Assembly (NCBI GenBank): GCA_002077045.2
Contig: KZ111169.1
Coordinates: 62,001 to 126,000 of the forward strand
DNA length: 64,000 bases
Source of the DNA: Rachicladosporium sp. CCFEE 5018
Lineage: Eukaryota; Ascomycota; Dothideomycetes; Cladosporiales; Cladosporiaceae
Reading direction: 5' to 3'
Shown here: positions 1 to 11,989 of the stretch, one piece after another
How the letters are laid out: every line of letters begins with the position of its first letter
How positions within the stretch are numbered: position 1 is the first letter of the stretch
Program-made: the position numbers and the translations under genes
Notes under the pieces: generated by a model
What the model was told of the DNA's origin: nothing
What the model saw: only the letters and a program-made list of their open reading frames with translations
Database searches by the model: none

Positions 1-655
1 TCTTCCAAGGCTGCATCGCATAGCTCTCCGGCTTGATCGTCCCTGCCCTCACCACATGACTGATAATATACAGCCACTTGCGATCCCAACATAACAGCCT
101 CGTCCATATCTCAAACCTCACCATCGGCCCAATTTCCTTGTGGAACCAGCACCCTACGCCTCCCAACGCGACACCATACCCTCCCCTCGCCCTGCTTGCA
201 CCTTGTACTTCCTCCGGCAGCCCTTCGCGATCCCCTGCGTTCAGCCTCCGGAGCCCGGTGGCGATGATGGAGCCGACGTAATGCGCCCTTGCGACATCCA
301 AATCCGCGAAATAAGTCGAGTTGGATTTATGCAGATTATAATCCAGATCCAGCGGACTGGAATACGTATGCGTTATCAGTGGCGCGAAGAGCGTCTCCGG
401 CGTTCTTACAGCCTTTTGTATCCTAGACTGGTAGATAATCCCCTTGAAGACGCGCCAGTGCCAGACGAAGGGCAGGTTTTTGAGGTTTACAAGCGCGAAG
501 GCGAGGGCGAAGATGCGGAGCATGGTGGGTGTGAGGGTTATGCCGAAGGTGGAGGAGAGGCGGGCGCGGAGGGAGGGGAGGGTGCTGACGGCTGCGATGA
601 AGGCGCCGAAGGTGAGGGTGGAGACTACTACGGGGAGGCGGTTGGAGGCGGACAT
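1..655 (-). CDS. THEM6-like hot-dog (thioesterase superfamily) protein, 3' end outside window
   Basis: Read on the minus strand from ATG at 655-653, the frame is open for 218 codons to the window edge, so the C-terminus is missing. The N-terminus has a hydrophobic stretch (about residues 5-25) that could be a signal anchor. The core motif DYNLHKSNSTYFADLD matches the [D]-x-N-x-H-x-[NK]-N-x-x-Y segment of the 4HBT/THEM6 group of hot-dog proteins, where the Asp/Asn residues sit at the presumed active site. Family knowledge: THEM6-like proteins are membrane-associated and their substrate is poorly defined. No intron is needed in the visible part. Thioesterase activity is inferred from the fold family only. 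Confidence 0.7.
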   Translation of the reverse strand, partial: MSASNRLPVVVSTLTFGAFIAAVSTLPSLRARLSSTFGITLTPTMLRIFALAFALVNLKNLPFVWHWRVFKGIIYQSRIQKAVRTPETLFAPLITHTYSSPLDLDYNLHKSNSTYFADLDVARAHYVGSIIATGLRRLNAGDREGLPEEVQGASRARGGYGVALGGVGCWFHKEIGPMVRFEIWTRLLCWDRKWLYIISHVVRAGTIKPESYAMQPWK

Positions 656-1182
656 TGAGGGCGGCAGCGAGTGAGGTGCGATGGAGAAGGAGAGGGAGAC
701 GAAGAGAGGATGAGTTGCCTTACCATTTCAAGGCTATGAGACTGGTGAGACCATGGTTACAGTGATCACTTCAGCGTATCGTGCATCGAAGACGCGCTCT
801 TTGCGGGCGTAAGATCGAGCCGAGGCTCGGAATCCGAGAGAGGCATTGGCTTAGTCACGTTCAACAAATCGAGTCGAGAGTTGCACGTGAAGATTGTACG
901 AAAGTCAGGAGAGCCTCAAATGCACAGCGTTTAGTTTGCCATTGCGTTATATATGCAGCTGCGCATTTCCCGTTGCTTTGGCCTGGCGCGCTACTACTAT
1001 CACATAGACCACGAACGTCGTGGCTCCTGGGCGTAGTCTTTGCAGCGCTCTCCATTCTGATCGACCTTGTGCTGCTGTAGCGAGACGCTACACAGTCGAG
1101 TGCGAGAAGAGGTATGCGAGGCCCAGTCGCACTATGTCCCTGCGACATCTTGCCATGAACGGTGACCAGACACCATTCACGC
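656..1182. other. Intergenic between the THEM6-like gene and PUP2
   Basis: Contains the 5' flank of the THEM6-like gene and the 3' flank of PUP2, both on the minus strand. The open frames here are short, overlapping and without recognisable motifs. I see no RNA gene or repeat. Confidence 0.6.
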
Positions 1183-2265
1183 TCAATTGTTCTCCAGCGT
1201 GCCGACAATCTCCTTCATCTCCTCGTCCGAGTAGATGCGGAAGCCCTTGTCTTTCGTCACACTCGCAAGCTGCACGTTCTTCGCGTCCAGCTTCTCCTCC
1301 ATGACTTGCTTCAGTGTTTGCAACGCAAGCTTCTCGGCTTCTTTGAGCGTGAGGGATCTGGATGAGTGTCAGTAGTCTACTCGACAGACACCGAGAAGAA
1401 GATCGTACTTGTGATACTCATTCACGAGCTCAGCCTGTGCACCCTCGGATCCTGACCCGATGGCCTTTGCGTCGTAGCGGTAGAATGTTCCTGATGGCTC
1501 GGCGTGGTAGCTGTGATAAGTATCAGCAATGCTCGCTTGCTTCGGAGACTATGCGAGAGCACTCACAGCGCCGGTCCATCCTCATCCCACCCTCCGATGA
1601 GCAATGCCACACCGAACGGCCGTGACATTATGCTTTCCTCTCCATCTGCGCCCTCGCCGAATCGTAGTGCCAGATCGCATATGCTCTGTGTGCAGCTCTC
1701 TACGGACAACGGCTCTGCGTAGTTGAATGCATGCGATTGCGATGTCACTCTGTCTCTGCATCAGCACCAAATCCTCCACACGCTGTGCACAGGCAACCTT
1801 ACCTTGCATGCTCAATTAACGTCCGACTGTCTGCCTGCAACCCCGAGATCGCACACCCGATGTGTTTGTCTATCTCCACGATCTTCTCCACTGAGCTCGT
1901 CTCCAGTAATGTGCTGGTCACTCGCTTCTCCACGCCTAAAACCACACCCTCGCCCGTCTGAATGCCTATTGCTGTGCTGCCAAGCTTAATGGCTTCGAGG
2001 GAGTATTCGACTTGGAAGAGGCGGCCTTCGGGGGAGAATGTGCTACGTAAGGTTTAGTTAGGGATGTATGGCAGTTTCTGGAGTCGAACGAACTTGATGC
2101 CGCGATCTGAAAGATGAAAGTGTTAGCAGTAGGCTCATAAAGACCGTCCATCCCGCTGAGATCATCTATCGGACACCATCACCGTATATAATGCACGACT
2201 GCAAGGTCGAAAGTCTTGCGAAATGCGGTATCGTTCTTACCGTACTCTGATCTGGCGATGAACAT
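1183..2265 (-). CDS. PUP2: 20S proteasome subunit alpha type-5 (Pup2)
   Basis: Six exons on the minus strand: 2265-2241, 2106-2094, 2042-1803, 1749-1567, 1510-1409, 1357-1183. All introns are GT-AG and phases close to 245 aa, the usual size. The protein shows the alpha-subunit N-terminal signature (FSPEGRLFQVEYSLEAIK), the block GSTAIGIQTGEGVVLGVEKR, and the alpha5-specific stretch LRFGEGADGEESIMSRPFG. The last of these separates alpha5 from other alpha subunits. It forms part of the outer ring of the 20S core and is not catalytic. Two very short 5' exons (25 and 13 nt) would be easy for gene finders to miss. It is divergently arranged with GCP2. Confidence 0.95.
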
Positions 2266-2621
2266 GATGCTGTAGTCGAGGGATGGGAGGATGAGATCGA
2301 CAAGATGAATCGAGGAAAGCAATATATGCGAGTGTGCGGTGATTCAATGCGTTCGGGAAATGGTCGACCAGTCTAGTTGGATCTTGGTGTATTCACGTGC
2401 AAATGAGTGCGTCTCGCAGGCAATCGGCCAGGCGTTCGAGCTGTCGTCAACTTTGGAGCGGGGAGGCTCAGCGGGCCGGCGGAACCTTGTCGCGTACCTG
2501 CGATGTTTATCACGCGTCTGCCCCACCATGCATCTCAAAATGGCAGTGAACGACTTCATGCACATATTGGTCACGCTGTTAGCAAGGGAAACCGCTGAGA
2601 GGAGTATGATCGTGCGAAGTC
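2266..2621. promoter_or_regulatory. Divergent promoter region of PUP2 and GCP2
   Basis: 356 bp separate the start codons of two genes read away from each other, so the segment must hold both core promoters. No convincing TATA element or factor site stands out. The proteasome-associated control element known from yeast was not recognised. Confidence 0.5.
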
Positions 2622-5536
2622 ATGGCAGCCACTCCTCCAGCGCGCGCTGCCTCTGTTGCGGATCGTCGAGCGTCAGCGGCTCTGCGACAGCAGTCAACGA
2701 GACCCACAAGTGCAGCGACAGAGAGGCTCAGAGGGTCCATCGATGAGACACGATCAAATGGCTCGGATTTGCATAGAAAGAGGACCACTACGACGACTAC
2801 AGAGACCACACGACGGCGAGTGCTGGAGCAGGAGGCTATTCTGCGCAGGACGAAGGTCCCATTACAGCCGTCACATGCGAGTGAACAGCGGAGACCAAGT
2901 GTACGTCCGGATGAGCAACCGGTACCGAAAGCTGCTGCGGCAAAGACAGGACCAATATCACCATCACAGCCATGGAGACCAACCGCGACTCTACTACCGC
3001 CCACACCAATGCATGCTCCCTTGGCCAGTCGAATCTCCATACCTCCACAGGCCAAGCATGCGCCGGACAGCGTGCAACCGTCCTCTATGGGAAGTATGAG
3101 CCTTCAGAAGCAGGAGCGAGCGCTCATGGACGACTTGCTGTACGTGCTGCTTGGTTTCGAAGGACAGCACGTCACGTTCGCTACTCAGCGGACGTCGACA
3201 CATGAGCCGTATGACCCCTTCGATGAACAGAGCCGCTTGGTTGGATCACGATACACGATAGCATCTGGCATTGATCCAAGTCTCCGAGACCTGGCTATGC
3301 AAGTGCTTAAGACTGCAACACATGCCGCAGCACTGGACGCATTCGGCGATGTCATGAGCAGGAACGAATACGGTAGCGTCAGCCATGCCCTGTGCTCTGC
3401 TGTCCGAAAGCTGCAGAAGGACTTCCTCGTCCTTGTGACGCAGCTGGAACATTCATTTCTGAATCACGACAGCTTCAGCCTGCATCAGATGTCCTTGCAG
3501 CTGAGAAAAAGCGCTCACGTCCTGTCTCTTTTGTACACCCTAGCGCAGGAAGTACTGAAGGAGAACGGACTACTCGGCGATACGACTGACGGCAACGAAT
3601 CTGACGAGGATGACGAGGATGAGTTCGAGAACGTCTTGGCATCTCTGCGTGACGGCGGAGGTGCTTCGACGAGAGGGAAGAAGTCCTGCATAGGTGGCGC
3701 ACTGCTTGTATTACTTAGTCGGCGATTACAAGCCATGAGCGGTGACCCGCAAGCGAAAGATTTGCTATCTTTGTTGCTGCGAGATGCGTCGAGACCCTAT
3801 CTGCGGATGCTGAATGAGTGGCTCCATCATGGCAACGTCAAGGACCCACACCAGGAATTCATGGTCAAGGAGACAAAGTCCATCAAGCGCGAACTGCTAG
3901 AGCAAGACTACACAGACGAGTATTGGGAGAAGCGCTACACGTTGCGCCCAGAGCTCGTACCGATACAGCTCGAGTCCGTCAAAGATCGTGTGCTTCTTGC
4001 TGGCAAATACCTCAACGTCGTGCGAGAATGCTCGACCGGCGTAGTGTTCAGTTCAACGTTCAGCACCGATCTCTCCGCCTCCGCCCATGTCCCACACGAC
4101 ATCTTCGCTCCAGCATTCCTCTCAAACGTCAACACGGCCTACATAGACGCCAACCGCGCATTGATGGCATTGCTGCTCACGACACATCAGCTGCCCCAGC
4201 GCCTCCGAAGTCTGAAGCACTACTTCTTCCTTGACCGCAGCGACTGGTTCACTTACTTCCTCGAGCTTTCCCACTCCGAACTCCGCAAGTCCGCCAAGTC
4301 TGCGAATGTAGGTAAGCTGCAGTCACTACTTGATCTTGTCTTGCACACACCCGGCTCCATAGCATCGGATGATCCATTCAAAGAAGATGTCCGCATCAGT
4401 ATGTCGGAGACCGGACTGGTAGGTTGGCTGATGCGAGTGGTTAATGTGCAGGGCATGGACGCTGATGCCACGAGTCTGACGAACAGCTACACCCCTGCGC
4501 CTGAAGGGAGTGTGAGTGGCAAAGATGATAAGGAGATCGCGGCACACGAAGCTCTTACATTGGACTTTGGCGTGCCATTCCCCTTAAGTCTGATCATCTC
4601 GAGGGTGACACTCACGAGGTATCAATTACTGTTCCGATATCTGCTAGGCCTGAAACATCTGGAGGGGCAGCTCATCAACTCCTGGACGGATGCTGGAGGC
4701 ATTGGCGGTAGTGTAGCCGGTGCAGTCAAGGGTGCGAAGGGCAGGGATGTTGGCATCTGGCGACGGAAGACTGGCAACCCGAAGATAGAACTGTGGAAGA
4801 AGCGCGCGTGGACGCTCAGGTAGGAGGCTGTATTGAACTTCAGACGATTGGGCCACTAACAAGACCACAGATCACGTATGCTGACATTCACGCAACAACT
4901 TCTCTACTTCTGCACTGCTGAAGTCATCGAACCCCACTGGCGGGCGTTCATGTCTAGGCTTGAAGAGTCATCAGAAGGTGACGCGACTGCCACCAAGTCT
5001 ACAAGCGGCGAGCCGAACGCAGCCCGAAGGACGGTCGACGAGTTGATGCAGGATCACGTCGATTTCCTGGCAACATGTCTGAAGGAGTGCATGCTCACGA
5101 ACGCCAAGCTATTACGAGTAAGTCTTTCTTGGAGTGCATGCGCAGTCTGTTCCGTGCAATCGTAGGGTAACAACTGACACGACTTCTTCAGATCAATTCC
5201 AAAGTGACATCGACCTGCCTAATGTTCGCCAACTACACCGCCTCTCTGACCCGCTCACTCGACGCCGCTTCCCCTGCCTTCACTCCCACTCCTTCAGCTC
5301 CCACTCCTCCACCTATCGACGAAGCGAAGCTCGAGAAGCTGTTCAGCATCCTCACACAGTACGAACAGCATTTCTCACGGCATCTGAAGATTCTGCTAGA
5401 TGCGTTGAACTACCTCGCTGCCACCGAGACGGTGGGCTTCTTGGGGCTTTGTGCAAGGTTGAGTATGGCTGCTGAGGGAGGGGATGTGGGAGGAGGGTTT
5501 GGGAGACGGGGGCCGGGTGTTGGAGATGGGGTGTAA
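2622..5536 (+). CDS. Gamma-tubulin complex component 2 (GCP2 / Spc97 / Alp4)
   Basis: Three exons: 2622-4819, 4871-5117 and 5192-5536, with phases closing to 929 aa. After a low-complexity basic N-terminus (about 150 residues) comes the Spc97/Spc98 GRIP1 start: MDDLLYVLLGFEGQHVTF, then the GCP2-typical YDPFDEQSRLVGSRYTI and LLRDASRPYLRMLNEWLHHG. The C-terminal part contains RMLTFTQQLLYFCTAEVIEP, matching GRIP2 of GCP2 rather than GCP3. The protein nucleates microtubules at spindle pole bodies as part of the gamma-tubulin small complex. An acidic loop near residues 327-335 separates two GRIP1 blocks. Confidence 0.92.
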
Positions 5537-6267
5537 TGATGATGAAGTACCACGATTTGGAGCAAGTAAGCTTGTATGAATATTGTAGATCTTGCTGAAG
5601 AAAAACTCGCAAGACGTGCACGCCGTTGAGGAAGAATGCTTGATATGGACGCTCATTCAAACCTTTCCCTGACTGAGTCTTTGCCCGTTACGGAGAGCAT
5701 ACTCTTCAACACAGTGTTTCGAGGACAAGGCTACCGAGCTACATCCATGCAAGGCGCACGGTCCAACAGCTCCGCATCCCCAACTTCTCGCTGAGATCCT
5801 TACTTAATTAGTAGACTATACGGCAGAGAATGCGCATCAATATCGCTGCTTTCGAAGAGTGAGGTAGCGTAGTGCTTCTGCTTGTTCGTGGGAGGGCTCT
5901 CCAGGAGGGAAGGAGGGAAGGCTTCGTGGCGCTGGATCACTCTGGGACCGGAGCTACACTCCCAACGCGCGGCAGGAAAGACAAGACGACGCGATACTGA
6001 TCGGGTCTCGACCTATAACTCATCTTCGCAACCGAAATAGACATCTGCTGTCCCTGGAGCTTAATCTTTGAAGAATCATCTCCAGTTCTCGCCGGGGTCT
6101 ATCGAATCTGGGGACTTTCGAGCACATCAATGACCACAAAACGATCCCACCCTCGCACGATCGACAAAAGATTGTATGGTCATGTATAGGCCTTCGGAGC
6201 TTGCGACCTGTAGTGATTGACTTTCCTGAGGGGCGTTTCGCAGCTGTACATTCGAACCCCATCCTCA
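5537..6267. other. Intergenic between GCP2 and the Abp2-like gene
   Basis: Holds the 3' end of GCP2 and the presumed 5' leader of the next gene, both on the plus strand. An upstream in-frame ATG at 6217 exists, but the 17 extra residues look non-conserved. No RNA gene or repeat is seen apart from a short purine-rich GGA stretch near 5910. Confidence 0.5.
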
Positions 6268-8487
6268 ATGTCAACTACCTACTACGACCAAAGCATGGAG
6301 CTCCAAACAAACCACTTCTTCCAACCCCGAGACCGATCTCTACCCTCCCAGGACGTAATCGAAGACAACCTAGCAACCACATACGTCCACTTCATCCTCT
6401 ACTGCAACCCCCAATTCCCCCTCGACGTCGACACCTCCCAACTGACCACAAATTTTAACACCCCACCCAAAAGTGATGGCAAAGACTTCTCAACCTTCCG
6501 CCTCTGGCAGCTAGTCAAACAGCTCGACGCCAAAGAAATCGCAAGCTGGAACCAACTCGCGCAAGACCTCGGCGTCGAACCCCCAGACACAGCGAAAGGC
6601 CAGTCCGTGCAGAAAATCGCGCAGTACACCGTACGCTGTAAGCGATGGATGCGAGCAATGCATATCGATGCTTTCTTCGAGTACTTGCTAGGGAAGCAGC
6701 ACGCGTATTTCCTGGAGATTCCGCATCCGAATCATCCGTATCCGGCTGGTGGGAGAGATCAGGTGCCTACGGAAGAGGACCTTGCGGTGCGGGCACTGGA
6801 CCCGTCCTTTAGGCCGAAGCGGGGGAGGAGAAGGAACTCGGATGTTGAGCGGGATGAGGAAAATGAGGCGCGAGCGAAGCAGGCGAGAGCGAGTGGTGTG
6901 GATCCGGCTTCGGCGTATCCAAGGTCTGCGATGCCGATGTCTGCGCATCCTGGCCCTCACCAGAATGATCCGTGGACTGCTGTGTCTTCGCATCCACAGC
7001 CCTTCCACCACTGGCCCAGTGCTCATTTGGCTTCTTCGCACTCTGCCATCACTCCTACAGTACCGCAACACTTGCGATGGCAAGCACCGAATTCTGCCAT
7101 CACGCCCGCTACACCTCATCCGATGACTGCTCACCCGGGAGGTGGTGCAACTAACGCGCATCTCGACCCAGCATTCGCCAACGAGCCACAGTCCGCCATC
7201 ACGCCCTCTACTGCGAAGAGAAAGCGCAAGCACGGTCCTGCCGTGTCGAGTGCATGGCCGTCCTCGACTCCAACAGGCGGCAGACCAAGAGGCAGACCAC
7301 CAGCTTCGCGACCTCTGGCGACAGAGCCCAGTCCATTCTCCGCCTTCCCGGCCAGTCGACTAGGCGCATCGTCCATGTCGCCGAGCGCGGACGCTATAGC
7401 AGCCACACCCGAAGATGTCGATATGCCGCCTCCACCGTTACAGCAGCCACAGAGCGCTGGAGGCAGTCGCGGGCACCGGCTGAGTCTGCAGGTGCCGCAA
7501 CATACTGGCGGACCTGTGAGATTGGCAACACCGCCACCGCCTGTTGTGACTGTGAACGGAGGTGAAGTCGCGGCCTCTGAAAGCGAAGGTCGAGGCGTCT
7601 CGTTCACGCCAGAGAGTATGGCCAGCCTACCAGCGCCGACCGCCATGATGTCGTACTCCAATCAGCCATCAGAAGCAGCGCCTTTCACCCGCGAAGCTTT
7701 GCACAGAGTCCTGACCACCGATCTCCTGCTTGCCCAACTGGCGGGACGCGCAAGTCGTTTGACCTCGACAGAAGCCAAAAGCCTAGCTGAAGTCATTCTG
7801 AGCCGCCTGCTCACAACTCCACCCTCCCGCTCCTCCACGCGCGTGGCCAATACCCTCACCACAGCAGCCTCCTGGCTCGGTCTAGGCGATCAGCTCAACG
7901 TCCCCCCTGGCGCCGCCTCCGGCTCGCGCAAAAAGCTAACGACGACCCGCTTCCGCATGTCGGCAGACGGGTACGAGGAGATAATCTCGCCCTCCTCCAC
8001 CCTGCCGCCTCCTCAACCGAGTGATGCTGCGAGTATAAGAGAAGTCTTCGACCTAACCTGGACCGCCACTCTCGGCGCCTGCACAGCCACATTCGCGCTC
8101 TCAGACCTCTCCTTCCCCTCCCCCGCCCCTTCCCGCATCGCAACCGCAGACGCAGCAGAAGCAGACATCCACAACCTCGTGCTCTCCACGGCTCTCACCG
8201 CCGCTTCCCGCCTTCCGCTAGCCCGCCTCTCAGGCCTGCACAACGAGGCCTTCGATCTCGATGGCCTTGCTTCCAGGGGCGCGAGGCTGAGCTATGAGCG
8301 GAGGGGTGTAGCGGCGGGGACGAGAAGCGGCGGTGAGGCTTGGGAGGAGGCTGGACGGGGGGCGGATGGGGAGATTGATTGGAGGGGACGGTGTAGGGCG
8401 TTGGAGTTTGGGACCATGCTTGCGAAGGGGGAGATGGAGCGGTATAGGGAGAGGATTTTGGAGGGGGTGTTGGATTTGTTGACCTGA
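6268..8487 (+). CDS. ARS-binding protein 2 (Abp2)-like DNA-binding protein
   Basis: Single exon, 739 aa from ATG 6268; an alternative upstream in-frame start at 6217 gives 756 aa. The N-terminal 150 residues form the conserved domain, with RDRSLPSQDVIEDNLATTYV, the block KDFSTFRLWQLVKQLDAKEI and RCKRWMRAMHIDAFFEYLLG. I recognise this as the fungal ARS-binding protein 2 family (PF09441). The long middle is disordered, rich in Pro/Ser/His, and carries three SAITP-containing repeats (about residues 255-330) and an AT-hook-like GGRPRGRPP. The C-terminal third is again structured. In fission yeast Abp2 binds AT-rich replication-origin DNA; the role here is inferred from that family. Confidence 0.8.
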   Translation: MSTTYYDQSMELQTNHFFQPRDRSLPSQDVIEDNLATTYVHFILYCNPQFPLDVDTSQLTTNFNTPPKSDGKDFSTFRLWQLVKQLDAKEIASWNQLAQDLGVEPPDTAKGQSVQKIAQYTVRCKRWMRAMHIDAFFEYLLGKQHAYFLEIPHPNHPYPAGGRDQVPTEEDLAVRALDPSFRPKRGRRRNSDVERDEENEARAKQARASGVDPASAYPRSAMPMSAHPGPHQNDPWTAVSSHPQPFHHWPSAHLASSHSAITPTVPQHLRWQAPNSAITPATPHPMTAHPGGGATNAHLDPAFANEPQSAITPSTAKRKRKHGPAVSSAWPSSTPTGGRPRGRPPASRPLATEPSPFSAFPASRLGASSMSPSADAIAATPEDVDMPPPPLQQPQSAGGSRGHRLSLQVPQHTGGPVRLATPPPPVVTVNGGEVAASESEGRGVSFTPESMASLPAPTAMMSYSNQPSEAAPFTREALHRVLTTDLLLAQLAGRASRLTSTEAKSLAEVILSRLLTTPPSRSSTRVANTLTTAASWLGLGDQLNVPPGAASGSRKKLTTTRFRMSADGYEEIISPSSTLPPPQPSDAASIREVFDLTWTATLGACTATFALSDLSFPSPAPSRIATADAAEADIHNLVLSTALTAASRLPLARLSGLHNEAFDLDGLASRGARLSYERRGVAAGTRSGGEAWEEAGRGADGEIDWRGRCRALEFGTMLAKGEMERYRERILEGVLDLLT

Positions 8488-8591
8488 TGCGTCGTGACTG
8501 TGGAGGCGAGGGTAGAGGTGGGCGAGGGAACCGGAGGAGTTGTGCGCGGGACCGAGAGACAGTCGTGGTATAGGAGGAAGCTTGAGGTAGT

Positions 8592-9201
8592 CTAGCCTCG
8601 TAATGTGACGTCGCCGTACCCCAGCACCCCTCCCGCCGCAGCAGCCGCCAGCCAACTCCACTCCAGCCACTGCAGCCCTTGCAGTAGTCCCTCAGTCGCC
8701 TTGGAAGCCTCGTTGTACTCGCTCATCCCCGGCACCGGAATCCTCGTTCCTGCGTTCTTGCCGTCTGAGGGCGCCCAGTAAGAGGCTATGTACTTCCGCG
8801 CGAAGACATGAGCCAGCAGCAGCGCGGGACTCGTCGTATACATAGCCCATCGAGGCAGGAAATGCGGATCCAGAAACAAAAGCGTACTCGTCACCAAGCT
8901 CAGCACAACCTACACCACACCCGTCAGCCAACGCTACCCCACATAACCATAACCGCCTACTCAGCAATTCATCGCCAAGCAATGCAAGACAACATACCAT
9001 CACACCACCCATCCCCTGCGTCTTCCTCGTTTTCCACAGCTCATTTTCAATCGTCTTTGAGTATTTCGCCGCTTTCTCCGTGGCGGACTCGTAGGTCTGC
9101 AGGTTCGAGATTGCGATGTAAGATTTTTGGGCGGTGTAGAGGGCTAGGAGGGTTTGCAGGGCGTGGATTAGGCGAGGGGGGGAGAGGGGGATGGGGGACA
9201 T
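8592..9201 (-). CDS. Small predicted membrane protein, unknown function
   Basis: Two exons on the minus strand: 9201-8998 and 8909-8592, with a phase-0 GT-AG intron, giving 173 aa. The visible features are an N-terminal hydrophobic stretch (LIHALQTLLALYTAQKSYIA), an amphipathic region with NELWKTRKTQGMGGVM, then about two hydrophobic segments (VVLSLVTSTLLFLDP and TTSPALLLAHVFARKYI) and a C-terminal hydrophobic WLAAAAAGGVLG. I do not recognise the family. Its 3' end lies about 100 bp from the end of the convergent Abp2-like gene, and it is divergent from the CENP-C gene. Confidence 0.6.
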
Positions 9202-9605
9202 TGTTGATGGTGTGGGAGGCTTTCGTGGGTGGAGAGGTGGGGGGATTTCTTGTCGGAGTGGTGTGATAGGAGCATAAACAGTGTGTATGGAATGGAGAGA
9301 TATCCTGCTGGTTGTTCCTGGTGGTTCTCATAGCCAATGGCAGGTCATGGTGGGGGTGTGTATGCGGAACTGAATCCGCCGCGGAAGTAGCCGTCAAAGT
9401 GTCAACAAACATGCTGGTAGCAACGCACTTCAAAGTGCAGCACTTTGCGCCAGCGAGCATTTGAATCGTCACGTGTCCATATTGGCACTGTCGCTCACTC
9501 AGTGAAGCTCACAATACCATTGCGACCCTCACATTCGACAAGCTGGAGCTGGGCAAGGAGAACGTGCCGCCGGCACGCGGCGCGTCAGTGGCGAAGACAG
9601 TCGAG
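9202..9605. promoter_or_regulatory. Divergent promoter region, membrane protein gene and CENP-C
   Basis: 404 bp lie between two start codons read in opposite directions. No specific element was recognised. An open frame runs upstream of the CENP-C start but lacks family similarity, and the chosen ATG at 9606 begins directly before the conserved N-terminal motif. Confidence 0.45.
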
Positions 9606-11989
9606 ATGGAACCCCGGAAGACGCCGTCGCAGCAGCACACGCCCGGACGGAAGGGGAGGACAGGGAATCAATACTTTGACGTGGGCAAAGTCGGGCGGTG
9701 AGTGGACATGAAGTGAGGAGGAGTGCACAGCGGGACTGACGGCGGGACAGGAAAACGGGCATCACGCTCAAGGACACTGGACTGCGCGATGAGCATGGCA
9801 TGGAGCCCATGGCAGGCATCTTTTCGTCGCCTGTCAAGTCGCCGCAGCGATCGCCGCAAGCGAAGGGATATGTGGTGATCAGTTCTGAGGGGATGCAGGA
9901 GAGTGAGTGCCATCTACATATATCACTCACCACAGCAGCAGATCTAACAAGTCGCAGGCTCCGGCAGAGACGTCGACACTACTCTCTACATGCGACAGAC
10001 GCCTCGACTACCTCCACCACGCGCCTCGACACCAAAGCACACCAACATCGGCTCACCCAAGCGGATGTCCTCTTCGAAGCCGCAATCGCGCAGCACAGAC
10101 TTCCCTCCCGCCAGCGACATCAGCCCAGCGGAGACCTCACATGCGCCGGCAAACCGCAAGATCGACTTCAATGATCGGCATGGAGTGCGCATGAGTATCG
10201 AGCATGTCAGTCCCTTCAAGCCGAAGCGGACGTTGAGGCGATCTGTAGGAAGTGCGCGACAGGATCCATTCATGTCGAGTGCAGCGACTGGGGAGAGTGC
10301 TAGCAAGGCTGACAGTCTGCCAAAGCTGCCTTCATTCACGGATGCAGGCGCAGATGGGGAGCAGGATCTGCTGAACCAGCAGCTTGTAGATGATCAGCCG
10401 ATCATGTTCAACGATGACTATGAGCTGGAACCGGAGGTGCAGTCTGCAAACAAGAGTATACAAGAAGCACTGGCTTCTGCGGAGAGCTTTCTCGCTTGGT
10501 CTGTAACAAGAGGGTCAGGATCGAGATCGAAGCAGACAAGAACTGCCGGACAGGACTCGACTCCTCTCGCTGCACTACCACAGAACAGCAGAAAGCGCAC
10601 ACGTGCGAGTCTCGGAGACGAGACGAACGCGATCGACGAGAGCATCGAGCAAGTCGACAACAGCACATCACAAACCTCCACAGCATCCAACAAACGCCCG
10701 CGTGGCCGCCCACGAAAGAGCTCGGTCACTGTTCTGCGCGACTCACCCGACCCACGCGATGCCACAATCGACCCAGCCCTCCTAGACCACTCAGACGTCT
10801 TCATACCACCACCCGAGTCTGACCACCACCCCTCAGACGACGATGAAGTAGCAGATCCCACGCACATCTTAATCGAAGACAATGAGGACGAAGAGGACGA
10901 AGACGCCGCTGCAGTCCTCCATCCCTCCCCCGCCAACCCCCGCAAAACTAAGGCACCCAAACCCCGCGCTCCTCGCGAACGAGATCCGAATACTCAGATC
11001 CGCCGCGTGCCCACATTTTCTCTCGGCCGATCGAAATCCGCCTCCGCCCCTCCTCGAAGCCCGAGTAAGCGCGCCGGTAGCGTTAGCAACGTTGCGCTCC
11101 GCGCCAGCACGCCTTTCGAAGACGCGCAGCAGCGAGTTTCCCGCTCCGGTCGCCCGATTCTGGCGCCGTTGAAACATTGGGCGGGTGAGGCGTATGTATG
11201 GAAGAACGGGGAGGTTGAGGGGGTCATCAGAGCGGATGAGGTGAAGACGCCGAGGAAGGCGAAGGCGAAGGCCAAGAAGCGGAAGAGTCGGAAAGCTGCA
11301 CGAGGGGGCGGGTTGAGCGATGTAGAAGAGGGAGATGAGGAGGAGAGCGGCGAGGAGTCCCTCTTACCAGACGACTGGGAGGAGTCCCTGGGCGTCGTGG
11401 CAGGCACAGTAGCAGCCTGGGACCCCAGCTTACAAGCTGCCAACCCAGACTTCACCGTGCGCGAAGGTACGCCTCTCCCTTCCCTCCCCTACCCATCTCA
11501 CCCTACTGACATGGTTCTCAGACCTCGCATTCGCCCCCAGCGCCCTTTTACCGCACCCCGTCCCCGGCAGCGCCTTCTCCTACGCCAAAATCCTCACGCT
11601 CCCCTTCTTCGGCTCCGGGATCGTGGAAATCCCTCCACGCGGCGAGAAACGCGCAAAGAACGCACGGAAGATGCAGATGGTGTTTTTCGTGCACGAGGGC
11701 AAAGTCGGTGTACGCGTCGGACCAGGCCCCGGGGACGGGAAAGGGGCAGGGAGGAGGAGGACAGGAAGTGGGGAGGGGCAGGACGAGGATGGCATGAATG
11801 AGTTTGCGATCTCCAAAGGCGGGGTTTGGGTCGTGCCGAGAGGTGAGTTTTCCTGAGTGAGGGCTGGATGGGGAGATGGGGAAGTGCTGACATCGGACAG
11901 GCAACATCTACAGCATCACCAACGAATCCCGCACGAAGACTGCAAGGATCTTCTTCGCGCAGGGGTGTGAGGTTGAGGCGCAGAGCTAG
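9606..11989 (+). CDS. MIF2: Inner kinetochore protein CENP-C (Mif2/Cnp3)
   Basis: Five exons: 9606-9697, 9751-9902, 9958-11466, 11522-11842 and 11901-11989, closing to 720 aa. The N-terminus has the Mif2 signature (NQYFDVGKVGRKTGITLKDT, then GIFSSP). A basic, acidic and Ser/Pro-rich middle carries an AT-hook KRPRGRPRKSS (about residue 326). The CENP-C motif RVSRSGRPILAPLKHW (about residues 474-489) binds CENP-A nucleosomes in the family. The C-terminal cupin dimerisation domain spans about residues 590-710 (MQMVFFVHEGKVGV, then WVVPRGNIYSITN). The protein links centromeric chromatin to the outer kinetochore. An insertion of Gly/Arg/Asp-rich sequence within the cupin loop is unusual but in frame. 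Confidence 0.93.
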